From Kiritimatiellia bacterium (GTDB lineage Bacteria; Verrucomicrobiota; Kiritimatiellia; SLAD01), in assembly GCA_007136425.1 (NCBI GenBank), contig SLGY01000016.1, positions 1 to 40,167 on the forward strand: a stretch of 40,167 nucleotides of DNA, given 5' to 3'. A model generated the notes under the pieces. That model was not told the DNA's origin. It did not search any database and saw only the letters and a list, made by a program, of their open reading frames with translations. A program made the position numbers and the translations under genes. Below, piece after piece: positions 25,356-39,246 of the stretch; the stretch's first letter is position 1; each line of letters opens with the position of its first letter.

Positions 25356-28146
25356 CTACCGGAATCGAAAGGTCTGAATTCCGCCCTGATGAACGGAGAA
25401 GGTGAGCGTGGATCCCGAGAGGGATTTCCAATTCTCCTTGCGCCATTCGCCCAAATCACTGGGCGCGTATTCCGTCCAGCGCCCCGAAAGCGTGAGCGTC
25501 CCCTGTTGCGTGTCTGCTGCGGGATTGTAGAAGCGGGCGATGAGATCGCCGGATGCGTCATCGGCCAGCTTCACCGCAGAACAGACCAGGGCATCGGATT
25601 CAAAGGAAAGCAAGGACAGCGGCATGTCTGTTTCGGACCGGGCCGGCTTGGAGATCTGCCACGCACGGGGTCCGCACAACCATCTCTGCGCCCGGCGATT
25701 CAAGTCCGCCTCGCGCCAGTCTCCGGCATGCGGCATGACGGCATAGGAATAATTCAGCTTGCCGGGCGACTGGCTGCCATGCTGATCCGGCGCCGTAAAG
25801 GCGCAACGGTATTCCGAACAGATCTTGACCGGCACGGAACGGAACAAGGTGAGGGCCACTGTGTGTGAAGCATCGTCCGAGACCTCGTATTCCAACAAAT
25901 TGCGGTTCAGTACGGCCAACCCCCTCTTTCCATCGGAGACATCGACCCAATGCTGCATGGGATGCGTGCCCATTTCCGCCGGGCGCAAACCCTGCGTCGT
26001 GCGCGGCCGTTTGATCAAGCGCCGGTCCGTTCCAAAATGGCCTTGCGCATGGGAATGCGTCGCCTCGATCCCCGAGGGAAACGCCACGCGCATCCGATGA
26101 TGACTTGCCGCGTTTTCCACGTCGGTGGAAACCTCCACAAAGGGCTGTCCCCTTCGCAAGGTAACCCGACTGGTCACGGCCAGCGCAACCTGCTCTTCGG
26201 AACGTGAACGGGTTCGCACGTCGGACGATCGCGGGATCATGAGCTGTTGACGGCATTCATACGTGGTCACCAGCGGCCCGTCCTCGACGAGCGCGATCTC
26301 GGCCGGCCGGCCGACGGACGTGATGACACGGTCCCGATCCGGCCGCACCCGCTGCCAGTAGTCCCCGATATCGCCGCTTTCCTCAATATAGTTCAAACCG
26401 CGATATACTTCCCCGCTCGCTCGATGCACCAGGTCAAAAGTCCCGTCGCCCTGCAATCGCACTTCGAGGTGCTCATTGGCCATGGCGTGGGCTCCAATAA
26501 CCTGCGATTCGTGTTCATCGATATCCGGCCAGAAATGGGCGGCGCGGTCGAAGGTCTTGGCGACTTCCACCCGATACACCTGGAACCCCGTCGCGGGCAA
26601 CGCATCGGTCTCGAAGAAGAGCCGGTGACGATCCACGCGGAACGGCACCGCGCGGCTTCCTTGGACGGCGACGGGAATCGTGGTGGTTTCCCGATGGACC
26701 TGCTGAATCGGTAACGGCGTGCCGTCGAGTTTCGTCACACGCAGATCCTGCGCCGCGCGATCCTGTGGGATATCCACGCGCACTTCCACAACCTGCGTAA
26801 CCGTTTCCGGCAAGGGATTGTAAACGGCCAACAGGAAATCGTCGTCCTGCGCGTCCGGAACAGATAACCGGCGCAGACACGCTTCCGCGGCGGAATCGAA
26901 GGCGGTGTCAGCCAATTCAATGACCTGATTCAAGCGATGGGCAATATCATCGGCGGTCTTGTCCTGGGTCACCCCGTTGATTGCATCGTGCGAATGAGAC
27001 TTGAGCAGATACTCCCAGGCCTGTTGCAGGAATATGGGCGGCACCTCGACGCCCTGCCCCGTGGCCAGCGCTATTAATGGCTCCGCGTAGCGTAGCAAAC
27101 GTATTTCCGCTTCCCGGTTCAGGCTTTTGAGGCGGGGCCGCACCATCAAGGCATTGGCCGAAACGGCCTGGGCCGGCCCATCCCGAAGCTCGCCCTCGAC
27201 CACTTTCAGGTCCTTGCCCTTCAGTGCGCTCCGGACCGTATCGGCGTATTCCGGTAACGAACCGTGTCGAACGGTGAATCCGTGGTCGCCCGCATTGATG
27301 GCGTCGATGAATTGCTGGAGATGCGGGGTCGGCCCGCTGTAATCGACGCCGTCACCGAGAAAACGGCAATGGGAGACGAGGGAGTCGTCCATGGTCGCCC
27401 AAGCGGCTTTCGCCGCGCCCGACAGCCCCTTGTCCGTCCATGCGAAGTCCGGTTCCTGCTCAGGTTCGGCGTAGGCTCGTTCCGTGTTGGCGGCGTGAAT
27501 ATACCAGCCCTGTCCCGGCCACTCGTACCCCCACGTCGCATCTTTATAGCCCTTGCCGTACAAGACCGGGAGCACCACGCTGAAATAGAAATTGGCGCGT
27601 GCGCCGGCGCCCAGTCGCGTGGTAAGCACGCGCGTCCCGTCAGGCGCCTCCCATAGGAATTCGCTGTTCGGCGCACGATCGCGGCTGACGTTCTTGCCGA
27701 GAACGATGAAATCGATATCGAAGCCCGCATAGAGTTGTGGCAGTTGCGCCGTCTGCCCCCAACCGAACGGCGTGTATCCGACGCGCATCGCACCGCCCCA
27801 TTCTTCGGCCTTCCGGATCCCGGTCATGAGATTGCGGATCAGCGATTCGCCGCCAACGGGGAATTCGTCCGGCAGATTGTACCAAGGGCCTATATGCAGG
27901 CGATTCTCACGGATCAAGGTCCGGATCCGTTCCCTGTTCTCCGGGCGCGCCTGGATATAGTCCTCCAAGGCAATGACCTGCCCGTCGAGCAGGAACGCGC
28001 GATATTCCGGATGCTGTTCCATGTGACCCAACAGGGCGTCCAGCATACGCACCAGACGGCGGCGCGAACCCCAGATCGGCATACGCCATTCCCGATCCCA
28101 ATGGGTATGGGAAACAATCATGCCGAGCGGCGTGTCGGACGATCGT

Positions 28147-28169
<23 letters not shown>
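25356..28169 (-). CDS. GH38 alpha-mannosidase-like protein with the catalytic Asp replaced
   Basis: A 937-residue protein with the GH38 architecture: catalytic N-terminal domain, helical middle region, large beta-sandwich C-terminus. Zinc ligands His23 and Asp25 are in VSHTHWDREWR, and the distal His lies in KSHSHDAING. GPWYNLPDEFPVGGESLIRNL is family-typical. The nucleophile motif, normally Y-x-P-D-x-F-G-H, reads GYTPFGWGQTAQLPQ, so the Asp that is both nucleophile and zinc ligand is Phe135 and the His is Gln139. GH38 enzymes hydrolyse alpha-mannosides with retention; this one cannot use the standard mechanism as it stands. No signal peptide is seen, so it would be cytoplasmic. I chose the ATG at 28169, which gives a start shortly before the first strand; a longer frame to 28304 lies inside the kinase gene. 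It overlaps the kinase by 23 bases and ends the operon. Confidence 0.85.
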
Positions 28170-33273
<5,104 letters not shown>

Positions 33274-33391
33274 GATGTCACCTTTCTTCAACAGAACGTA
33301 CCAGGTTATGTCTCCGGACAAATTGCCGCAATCGCTCCGACTGCATACGCAATTTTTCCCAGGCCGAAACCGTTGGCCTTTTGTGATATGT

Positions 33392-33403
33392 TTGATATAT
33401 CAA
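33392..33403. promoter_or_regulatory. Palindrome TTGATATATCAA upstream of the LamG/isomerase/kinase/GH38 operon
   Basis: A perfect 12-base palindrome, the longest uninterrupted version in the window, 118 bases before the LamG start codon in the 180-base intergenic region. Another TGATAT half-site lies just beside it at 33384-33389. The rest of the region (33274-33391 and 33404-33453) shows no gene. Confidence 0.55.
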
Positions 33404-33453
33404 TTACACCCAAAGATCAAGACTTTGTCAAGGTTTGCTTTGCGCGGCGGGAT

Positions 33454-34467
33454 TTAATCGTAGTGCAGCGCGGTATCGGTTAATTCCAGATCAGCGGGAA
33501 GCGAGCGCAGAGGCGTGATGCCCGCCTTCTTCAATTCGGCATGATAGGCCTTCACTGCTTCGGTCGGCGCCAATTCGTCCTGCGCGATTTGGCGCAGACA
33601 GGCAATAAAGGCGAGCGGATGTTCACTGTAATTGATCTTGCGCCCGAACAACGCCACGCGCGCGCCATGCTTGCGCGCGTCATGAATCAATTGAAACGCG
33701 TCGCGCGTTGTCCCCGCACCGCCCCCGAGTACGCCGACGACGAGGTGCGGGTCGTAGGCCGCCAGTTCCTCCAGCGCCGCCGGGCTGTTGTAGGGAATTT
33801 TGAGGAACAAAGGACGCTGACTGGAGGTGATACCGGCCAATGCCCGCACGATGTGGTCGTTAAGAAACGAACCCACCTCTTCGCCGGGTACCGCCCCATT
33901 CACGTTCGGATTAAAGACTTCAAGAAAGTGACGGAACTTCTTTTGCTCGGCTTCTTCGCGGAACCGGGCGTAGGCGGCAAGGGTCTCGTAATCGCGATCG
34001 CGATCATTCACAAACGTCAGTGAATACAACCCCAGATCGGCGCCGCGGACCGATTGTGCATGATGCTCCGTTGCTTCTCCGTATTTTATGTGATCAATCG
34101 AGGCCGAACGAAAGGGACGTGACGCGGACTGTGCATATTTACCCCCACGCGGCAGCCAGATGTCCGTGGTGTCGTTGGCGCGGGCTGCCGGCGTGACCTC
34201 GGAGGACTCGAAAAGCTTTTCGTGAACGGCCAACTGCTCGACGTTGGAAGCCGACATCAGCATGATGTCGACGATTCCCTGTCGAACCACGGCGCGGATC
34301 TGATCGCGGTATTCTTCCAGCGTCTTGTATCCCCCGCCCGGTTTCGGGCCCGGCGCCGTGACGCCGAGGGCCATGTCGGCGTCCTTCGCGTCCGCGATGA
34401 TGAATTCCCGGCACCCTTGCGGATCCGCATGAATTGCAGCCAGTTTTGCGTCCAGTGTTTTGCGCAT
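33454..34467 (-). CDS. Class I aldolase of the DeoC/FbaB/LacD type (putative)
   Basis: A 337-residue TIM-barrel protein. PLFLKIPYNSPAALEEL supplies a probable Schiff-base Lys (Lys223) at the end of a strand. VVGVLGGGAGTTRDAFQLIHDA and GARVALFGRKIN resemble the phosphate-binding loops of DeoC, FbaB and LacD aldolases. The N-terminal region contains DMALGVTAPGPKPG and DIMLMSASNVEQL. The reaction is probably a retro-aldol cleavage of a sugar phosphate, but no substrate can be assigned, and similar proteins in related bacteria are often left as hypothetical. It follows the sulfatase gene by 45 bases and could be its operon partner, processing the sugar released after desulfation. I see no clear start-site signal. 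Confidence 0.65.
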   Translation of the reverse strand: MRKTLDAKLAAIHADPQGCREFIIADAKDADMALGVTAPGPKPGGGYKTLEEYRDQIRAVVRQGIVDIMLMSASNVEQLAVHEKLFESSEVTPAARANDTTDIWLPRGGKYAQSASRPFRSASIDHIKYGEATEHHAQSVRGADLGLYSLTFVNDRDRDYETLAAYARFREEAEQKKFRHFLEVFNPNVNGAVPGEEVGSFLNDHIVRALAGITSSQRPLFLKIPYNSPAALEELAAYDPHLVVGVLGGGAGTTRDAFQLIHDARKHGARVALFGRKINYSEHPLAFIACLRQIAQDELAPTEAVKAYHAELKKAGITPLRSLPADLELTDTALHYD

Positions 34468-34512
34468 ATCAGACGCCCGGCCCGGGATTCAAACCACAAG
34501 ACCACCCGTTCT

Positions 34513-37500
34513 TCATTCTTCGAGTCCTGATCCGAAACGAATGCGATAGAACTTTCTTTCCGGCATGGGGTCTTCCTCTATTCGCCCGCGCAATTCGATC
34601 ATTTCCGAATCCAGCCATTCGGATTTCCAATCCAATCGGCCGTCCGGTTGCCATTGCGCAAGGTCCGGTGAAGACTCCACCCTGAAATAGGTGTCCGGCG
34701 AAATATCCGTGCGCCACGGCATGGATATGACCGGTTCATTGTCCAAGGCGTGAAGCGCCAGCGTCGCCCGCTCCGGCGTCTGGGGCGACAGTCCCGTGGC
34801 ATACGCTTCCAGATTCTTTACGCCGGTACCGAATGGATCGTCGCCGGGATCCTGAGAACCTTCCGGTACCCCCTGCTCGATCAACCATTCCGCATACGAT
34901 TGCCGCGCCTTCGGCTCCGCCCCCTCGGACGGCACTTTTGCCGTGATGCTGAAATCATCCACATAGAGGGTCCGGTCCGTCCCGGCCACGTCGCGATGGG
35001 TCACGCGCACCTCCAACAGATCCGAAATCTCATGCCCAATGCGCCGGGGAAGGACGGATTGGACGCCGTGCGTGGGCGAATCGATCTCCCACGAATAGAG
35101 ATCGCTTTCAAAGTCCAGCGTCGCGGTTATCCGGGTCCATTCGTACGGCGCCCACACCTGATTGATCAATCCGATCTCACCATCCTCGCCCAACCCCCTG
35201 GATATGAAGGCCCGATGACGTTCCGGATTGCCGTCCGTGCCGAAATTGTCCACCTGCAGCCGGAAAGGATCGCCTCCTGCATGGGCGTCGGTATAGAGGT
35301 CAAGGCGATGCAGTGTGCTGCCGTAATCCGCCATCGGATAATCGGGCAGATAGGCGTAATACGAAATCTCTACGACCGAAGCGCCCGACAACCGGCCGGG
35401 GTCCGGCGTAAAAATGGCCTCGTGGTTTCCGGATGATTCGGAATTGAAATAGACGGAATAGTCGCCGGAATACGGATTGTAATCCTGCACCTGCACCACC
35501 CCGGTGCGATCCCATGTCCCCCCGCTCGGCTGATCCGACGACGGTGTTTCATCCAAGCTGCCGGTCAGCCACCCTTCCGCCGCTTCAAATCCGGTCCGGT
35601 ATAGGGGCGCTGTTACCGAAAAATCATCGATAAACATGGTCAAATCGCGGGGACCATCCACCGTGTCGTCTCTCACGTCACGATGAATCAGATTGACCCC
35701 CTCGAGCTGCGAGATGTCATGCCCGATGTCCTGATCCGATATGACATTCAAGCCCTGTGTCGGGGAGTCGACCCGGTAGGAGTAGGTGTTGTTGACAAAA
35801 TCCAGCGTAAACGAAATATGCATCCATTCGCCGGATTCCCAGACCTGATTCATGAGTCCGTTTTCCCCGCCCGCACCGAGACCATCCTGTATATAGGCCC
35901 GTTGTCGACCCGGATTGCCCGCCGTATCAAAGTTATCGAATTGCAGTCGCAGCGTCGTGGCATCCGTCACCAGTTCCAGGCGATGGTTATTACTCATACT
36001 AACCGTGTTGTCGCCATCCGGCTCCGGATAGGCTGGGAAATAGGCATAATAGGATATGGTCAGCGTGGAAAAGTCCGTATACGGCTGGTTAGGCGTGAAG
36101 TGGGCCGTGTGGTTTCCGATATTCGCCGAGTTGAAGTAGACGGAATAGTCGCCCGTGTGCGGGTTGAAATCCTGCACCTGGGCAACACCGGTATTGTCCC
36201 ATGATCCGCCGGCCGGTTGTTGCGCGGGGTTGACGCCAAGCGAACCGGTCGCCCACCCCTCTTCCGATTCGAAACCGGTTCGATATGGATCCGACGGCGG
36301 CTGTTGAACGAGAAAGGAATCGTTGTCGAAAGGAATTTCGATGACCGACCCGTCCTTCCGATGAATCTCGAGGTCCGCGATATAGAAGTGGTAGGCGCCC
36401 GGTTCGCGTATGTTCAACACCACCTCCGTGAGGAATCGCGGCGCCATATTGCCCAACCCGATGACGCGATGTTCCCAAACGCCTTCCAGCGGCATCGGCC
36501 GGTCCGCTTGGAGGCGTCCATACTGATCCATGCCCCGGCGATCTTCGAACAACAAATCGCCCATCACAATCGGCGAAAGGTAGAATCCGGCATCGGGGCT
36601 CTGCTCCACCATGATTTGGAAATGCAAATGATCGCCAGGATGCATCTGAATGCGCTCGGTGGAGATGGGCAGAATCAACGATTCACTGGTGCTGATCGTC
36701 ACTTCCGTCATGCGATCCAAGGGCGAAGGCGGCGCAAAATCCGTTGGCGCAACGTGCGACGGAGCGGCGCCGATGTCATCCACTCTTGCCTCCATTATTT
36801 CCAGTAAGTCCGCAACGATATCCGGGCGGTCTTCGGCAAGGTTCGTCGTTTCCTCGTAATCGTTCTGCATGTCGTATAGCTGGAAATGGTCATGGTAACG
36901 GAACAACTTCCAATCATCGGTCCGGATCACGTCCTGGTGCCGCCACAGGAAGTAGTAGTTGCGACCACCGGCGGGTTCTTCATCCAGGAGTTCCGGCCAG
37001 AACGATCGGCCGTCCGATACATACCCTTCTTGGGGACTCAAACCCGCCATATCACCCAGCGAGGTCAACACATCCAAATACCCGATCAAGGGTTCGAACG
37101 TTCCGGGCCCGACCAATCCGCCGTCCGGCCATCGGATGGCGGCCGGCACACGGACGCCCCCTTCCCACACGGTATGTTTGCCTCCGCGAAACGGATCGTT
37201 ACTGCCGAAGCGCGGTATGGCCCCATCATCGGAAAAGAACAGTACGACGGTATTGTCGGCAAGACCCAACGCGTCGAGACGATCCAGGATTCGGCCGACC
37301 CCGTCGTCCAAGGCGATCAGCATGGCGGAATACAACACCTTCCAATCGGCCTCGGTCAATTCTCCCTCAATGGAAAGGATCGAGTCGTCCCCCGTAAGGT
37401 TCACATACGCCGTGTTCAATTGAGGCGCCATTCGGTCGTTTTCCAGTTTGTAATACTCTTCCGGCGGCCGCAGCTCCCCTCCGGCCGCGTCCACGATCGA

Positions 37501-38244
37501 TTGTGGTACCCGCTCGAGATATTCCTGTGAGGCATGCAACGGCGTGTGCGGAGCGCTGAAGGGGACATAGCAGACGAATGGGCTGTGCTGGTTGGTCTCG
37601 ATAAACTCGATCGCGTAATCGGTCAGCAGATCCGTTTTGTAATCCCGTTCGTCATCCACCGGCGTCTCGTCGTGATACCAACTCGGGGCCTCGGTCCGAT
37701 TGGGCCAGACCTTCGTGAAATAGTCGGCGCCGCCACCGTAAAAACCGACAAAGCGATCGAAACCCAGCTCGTTGACATGGGGTTGTTCAGGAAAGAAACG
37801 CGGTGTTTCGCTGTTATGCCATTTGCCGAAAAGTCCCGTGACGTATCCGTTATCTTGAAAGAATCGGCCGAAGGTATAGGTCTCCGCCGGCATGATACCG
37901 CTGAGTTGCGGGCCGTCGCCCGTGCGCGACGGATTCAGCCCGGTCAGCAAGCCCGCCCGTGCGGGACTGCAGATCGGGGCGACCATGAACTGCGACAATT
38001 CGATCCCTTCCTCGAACAGGCGATCCATGTTCGGGGTCGGCGTTTCCCCGCCGTAGTGGCTCAGGTCGCCATACCCCAGATCGTCGGGCATGATGATGAG
38101 GAAATTAGGCGCCTCATCCGCCGGCGACGCCCGGGCCGAGGACGCAAACAACATCGATGAAAGCAATGCGATACGGGATGGCAAACCGAAGAACGCTCCG
38201 CCTTTTGAGACTCGTGCAACGCATTTCTTGAGCGCTTGATACAT
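34513..38244 (-). CDS. Large secreted sulfatase with beta-sandwich modules and a C-terminal shared module
   Basis: A 1243-residue exported protein. Signal peptide about 1-37 (SRIALLSSMLFASSARA). The sulfatase domain runs about 45-500: IIMPDDLGYGDLSHYGG holds metal-binding Asp residues, and APICSPARAGLLTG is the formylglycine motif with Cys92. LFGKWHN and APHTPLH add active-site Lys and His. A region about 510-645 follows with unknown fold. Two beta-sandwich modules occur about 650-885 and 885-1105, each beginning YRTGFExxEGW. The final 130 residues start near ARQSYAEWLIEQG and carry DDPFGTGVKNLEAYATG. The enzyme needs a formylglycine-generating or anaerobic sulfatase-maturating enzyme, not present here. 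The ATG at 38244 has GGAGTGA 6 bases upstream. It likely desulfates an extracellular glycan; class and target are unknown. The PEP-CTERM gene is 84 bases upstream. Confidence 0.9.
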   Translation of the reverse strand: MYQALKKCVARVSKGGAFFGLPSRIALLSSMLFASSARASPADEAPNFLIIMPDDLGYGDLSHYGGETPTPNMDRLFEEGIELSQFMVAPICSPARAGLLTGLNPSRTGDGPQLSGIMPAETYTFGRFFQDNGYVTGLFGKWHNSETPRFFPEQPHVNELGFDRFVGFYGGGADYFTKVWPNRTEAPSWYHDETPVDDERDYKTDLLTDYAIEFIETNQHSPFVCYVPFSAPHTPLHASQEYLERVPQSIVDAAGGELRPPEEYYKLENDRMAPQLNTAYVNLTGDDSILSIEGELTEADWKVLYSAMLIALDDGVGRILDRLDALGLADNTVVLFFSDDGAIPRFGSNDPFRGGKHTVWEGGVRVPAAIRWPDGGLVGPGTFEPLIGYLDVLTSLGDMAGLSPQEGYVSDGRSFWPELLDEEPAGGRNYYFLWRHQDVIRTDDWKLFRYHDHFQLYDMQNDYEETTNLAEDRPDIVADLLEIMEARVDDIGAAPSHVAPTDFAPPSPLDRMTEVTISTSESLILPISTERIQMHPGDHLHFQIMVEQSPDAGFYLSPIVMGDLLFEDRRGMDQYGRLQADRPMPLEGVWEHRVIGLGNMAPRFLTEVVLNIREPGAYHFYIADLEIHRKDGSVIEIPFDNDSFLVQQPPSDPYRTGFESEEGWATGSLGVNPAQQPAGGSWDNTGVAQVQDFNPHTGDYSVYFNSANIGNHTAHFTPNQPYTDFSTLTISYYAYFPAYPEPDGDNTVSMSNNHRLELVTDATTLRLQFDNFDTAGNPGRQRAYIQDGLGAGGENGLMNQVWESGEWMHISFTLDFVNNTYSYRVDSPTQGLNVISDQDIGHDISQLEGVNLIHRDVRDDTVDGPRDLTMFIDDFSVTAPLYRTGFEAAEGWLTGSLDETPSSDQPSGGTWDRTGVVQVQDYNPYSGDYSVYFNSESSGNHEAIFTPDPGRLSGASVVEISYYAYLPDYPMADYGSTLHRLDLYTDAHAGGDPFRLQVDNFGTDGNPERHRAFISRGLGEDGEIGLINQVWAPYEWTRITATLDFESDLYSWEIDSPTHGVQSVLPRRIGHEISDLLEVRVTHRDVAGTDRTLYVDDFSITAKVPSEGAEPKARQSYAEWLIEQGVPEGSQDPGDDPFGTGVKNLEAYATGLSPQTPERATLALHALDNEPVISMPWRTDISPDTYFRVESSPDLAQWQPDGRLDWKSEWLDSEMIELRGRIEEDPMPERKFYRIRFGSGLEE
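34950..35610 (-). repeat. Third, diverged copy of the TGFExxEGW module (sulfatase residues about 880-1100)
   Basis: This copy keeps the LYRTGFEAAEGWLTGSL opening, VVQVQDYNPYSGDYSVYFNS and the TLYVDDFSIT ending, but differs strongly in the middle compared with the two closely similar copies at 35615-36290 and 38401-39065. Confidence 0.7.
35615..36290 (-). repeat. Module copy A (in the sulfatase), direct repeat of 38401-39065
   Basis: Encodes YRTGFESEEGW through MFIDDFSVTAP. Protein and DNA are closely similar to copy B, including runs such as TTLRLQFDNFDTAGNPGRQR and ISFTLDFVNNTYSY. The two copies point the same way and are about 2.8 kb apart. Confidence 0.85.
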
Positions 38245-38327
38245 GTCATTCACTCCGATGGCTGCAAAGCCCGCCACGGCCCGGTCGCCTTGCTTCCGGG
38301 CGATGATGACGACAAATCTTCACCCGT

Positions 38328-39143
38328 TTATACGCGGAATCGCCGACGGGCATACAGGCCCAGCATGGCCAGTCCCAGCAGTGCCATCGTCGATGGCTCG
38401 GGAACAACGCTGAAATCGTCCGCATACATGGTGAGGTCCCGGGCGTCTTCCACTGTATTATCGGCCACGTCGCGGTGGATTAGGTTCACACCGTTCAATT
38501 GCGAGATGTTGTGTCCGATAACCTGATCCGAGATACTGTTCAGCCCCTGGGTTGGGGAATCAACCGCATATGAATACGTGTTGTTAACAAAATCCAGCGT
38601 GAACGAGATATCCATCCACTCGCCGGGTTCCCAAACCTGATTGATAACACCATTCTCTCCGCCGGCGCCCAAGCCATCCTGTACATAAGCACGTTGCCGC
38701 CCCGGATTACCGGCCGTGTCAAAGTTATCGAATTGCAATCGCAGCGTGGTGGCATCTGTAACCAGTTCCAAGCGATGATTATTGTTCATGGCCACTGTGC
38801 CGTCGCCATCAGGCTCAGGATAGGCTGGTAAGAAGGCCGCGTAGGAAATCGTTAACGACGAATATCCGGAATAAGAACTGTCCGGAGTGAAGCTTGCCGT
38901 ATGATTTCCGGTGTTCTCTGAGTTGAAATATACGGAGTAATTTCCCGTGTTCGGATTGAAATCCTGGACTTGGGCGACTCCCGTATTATCCCACGATCCA
39001 CCAGCCGGCTGCTCGGCGGGATTGGTGCCAAGCGAACCGGTCGCCCAGCCTTCATCGGTTTCGAATCCGGTATAGTACAAATCTGCCTGGGCCACGCCCA
39101 TACCTACCAGCCCGCACGTTAACAGGACGATCCACTTCTTCAT
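38328..39143 (-). CDS. PEP-CTERM secreted protein with one beta-sandwich module
   Basis: A 271-residue exported protein: signal peptide about 1-21 (KKWIVLLTCGLVGMGVAQA), a single beta-sandwich module (about 22-246) and a C-terminal PEP-CTERM tail (VPEPSTMALLGLAMLGLYA then RRRFRV). PEP-CTERM tails are recognised by exosortase/archaeosortase-type enzymes that process and anchor surface proteins; the sortase is not in this window. The module is close to a full copy of the first module in the sulfatase encoded next to it. Translation starts at 39143 with GGGGAGG 6 bases before; an in-frame ATG at 39158 precedes that site. A TGATATATCA palindrome lies 50 bases upstream. A role as surface glycan-binding partner of the sulfatase is likely; nothing catalytic is seen. 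Confidence 0.9.
   Translation of the reverse strand: MKKWIVLLTCGLVGMGVAQADLYYTGFETDEGWATGSLGTNPAEQPAGGSWDNTGVAQVQDFNPNTGNYSVYFNSENTGNHTASFTPDSSYSGYSSLTISYAAFLPAYPEPDGDGTVAMNNNHRLELVTDATTLRLQFDNFDTAGNPGRQRAYVQDGLGAGGENGVINQVWEPGEWMDISFTLDFVNNTYSYAVDSPTQGLNSISDQVIGHNISQLNGVNLIHRDVADNTVEDARDLTMYADDFSVVPEPSTMALLGLAMLGLYARRRFRV
38401..39065 (-). repeat. Module copy B (in the PEP-CTERM protein), direct repeat of 35615-36290
   Basis: Encodes YYTGFETDEGW through MYADDFSV. It matches copy A without large gaps, which points to fairly recent duplication or gene conversion between neighbours. Confidence 0.85.
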
Positions 39144-39193
39144 GACCAGCCTCCCCATGATTTGGTTGTGTTACTGCCGTCTTTTAATATTCC

Positions 39194-39203
39194 TGATATA
39201 TCA
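39194..39203. promoter_or_regulatory. Palindrome TGATATATCA upstream of the PEP-CTERM/sulfatase genes
   Basis: A perfect 10-base palindrome 50 bases before the PEP-CTERM start codon, in the gap after the upstream gene. It is identical to the site at 20233-20242. Close by are T-rich tracts (39230-39247) that could belong to the terminator of the upstream gene. Confidence 0.5.
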
Positions 39204-39246
39204 TGCATGTCTGACGCGCCGATGTAAAGACTTTTTTGCTGTTTTT

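Noticed and set aside
38245-38277. GTG start at 38277 for the sulfatase
   Set aside because: The ATG at 38244 has a good Shine-Dalgarno sequence (GGAGTGA) and gives a normal signal peptide; the longer form would put extra residues before it.
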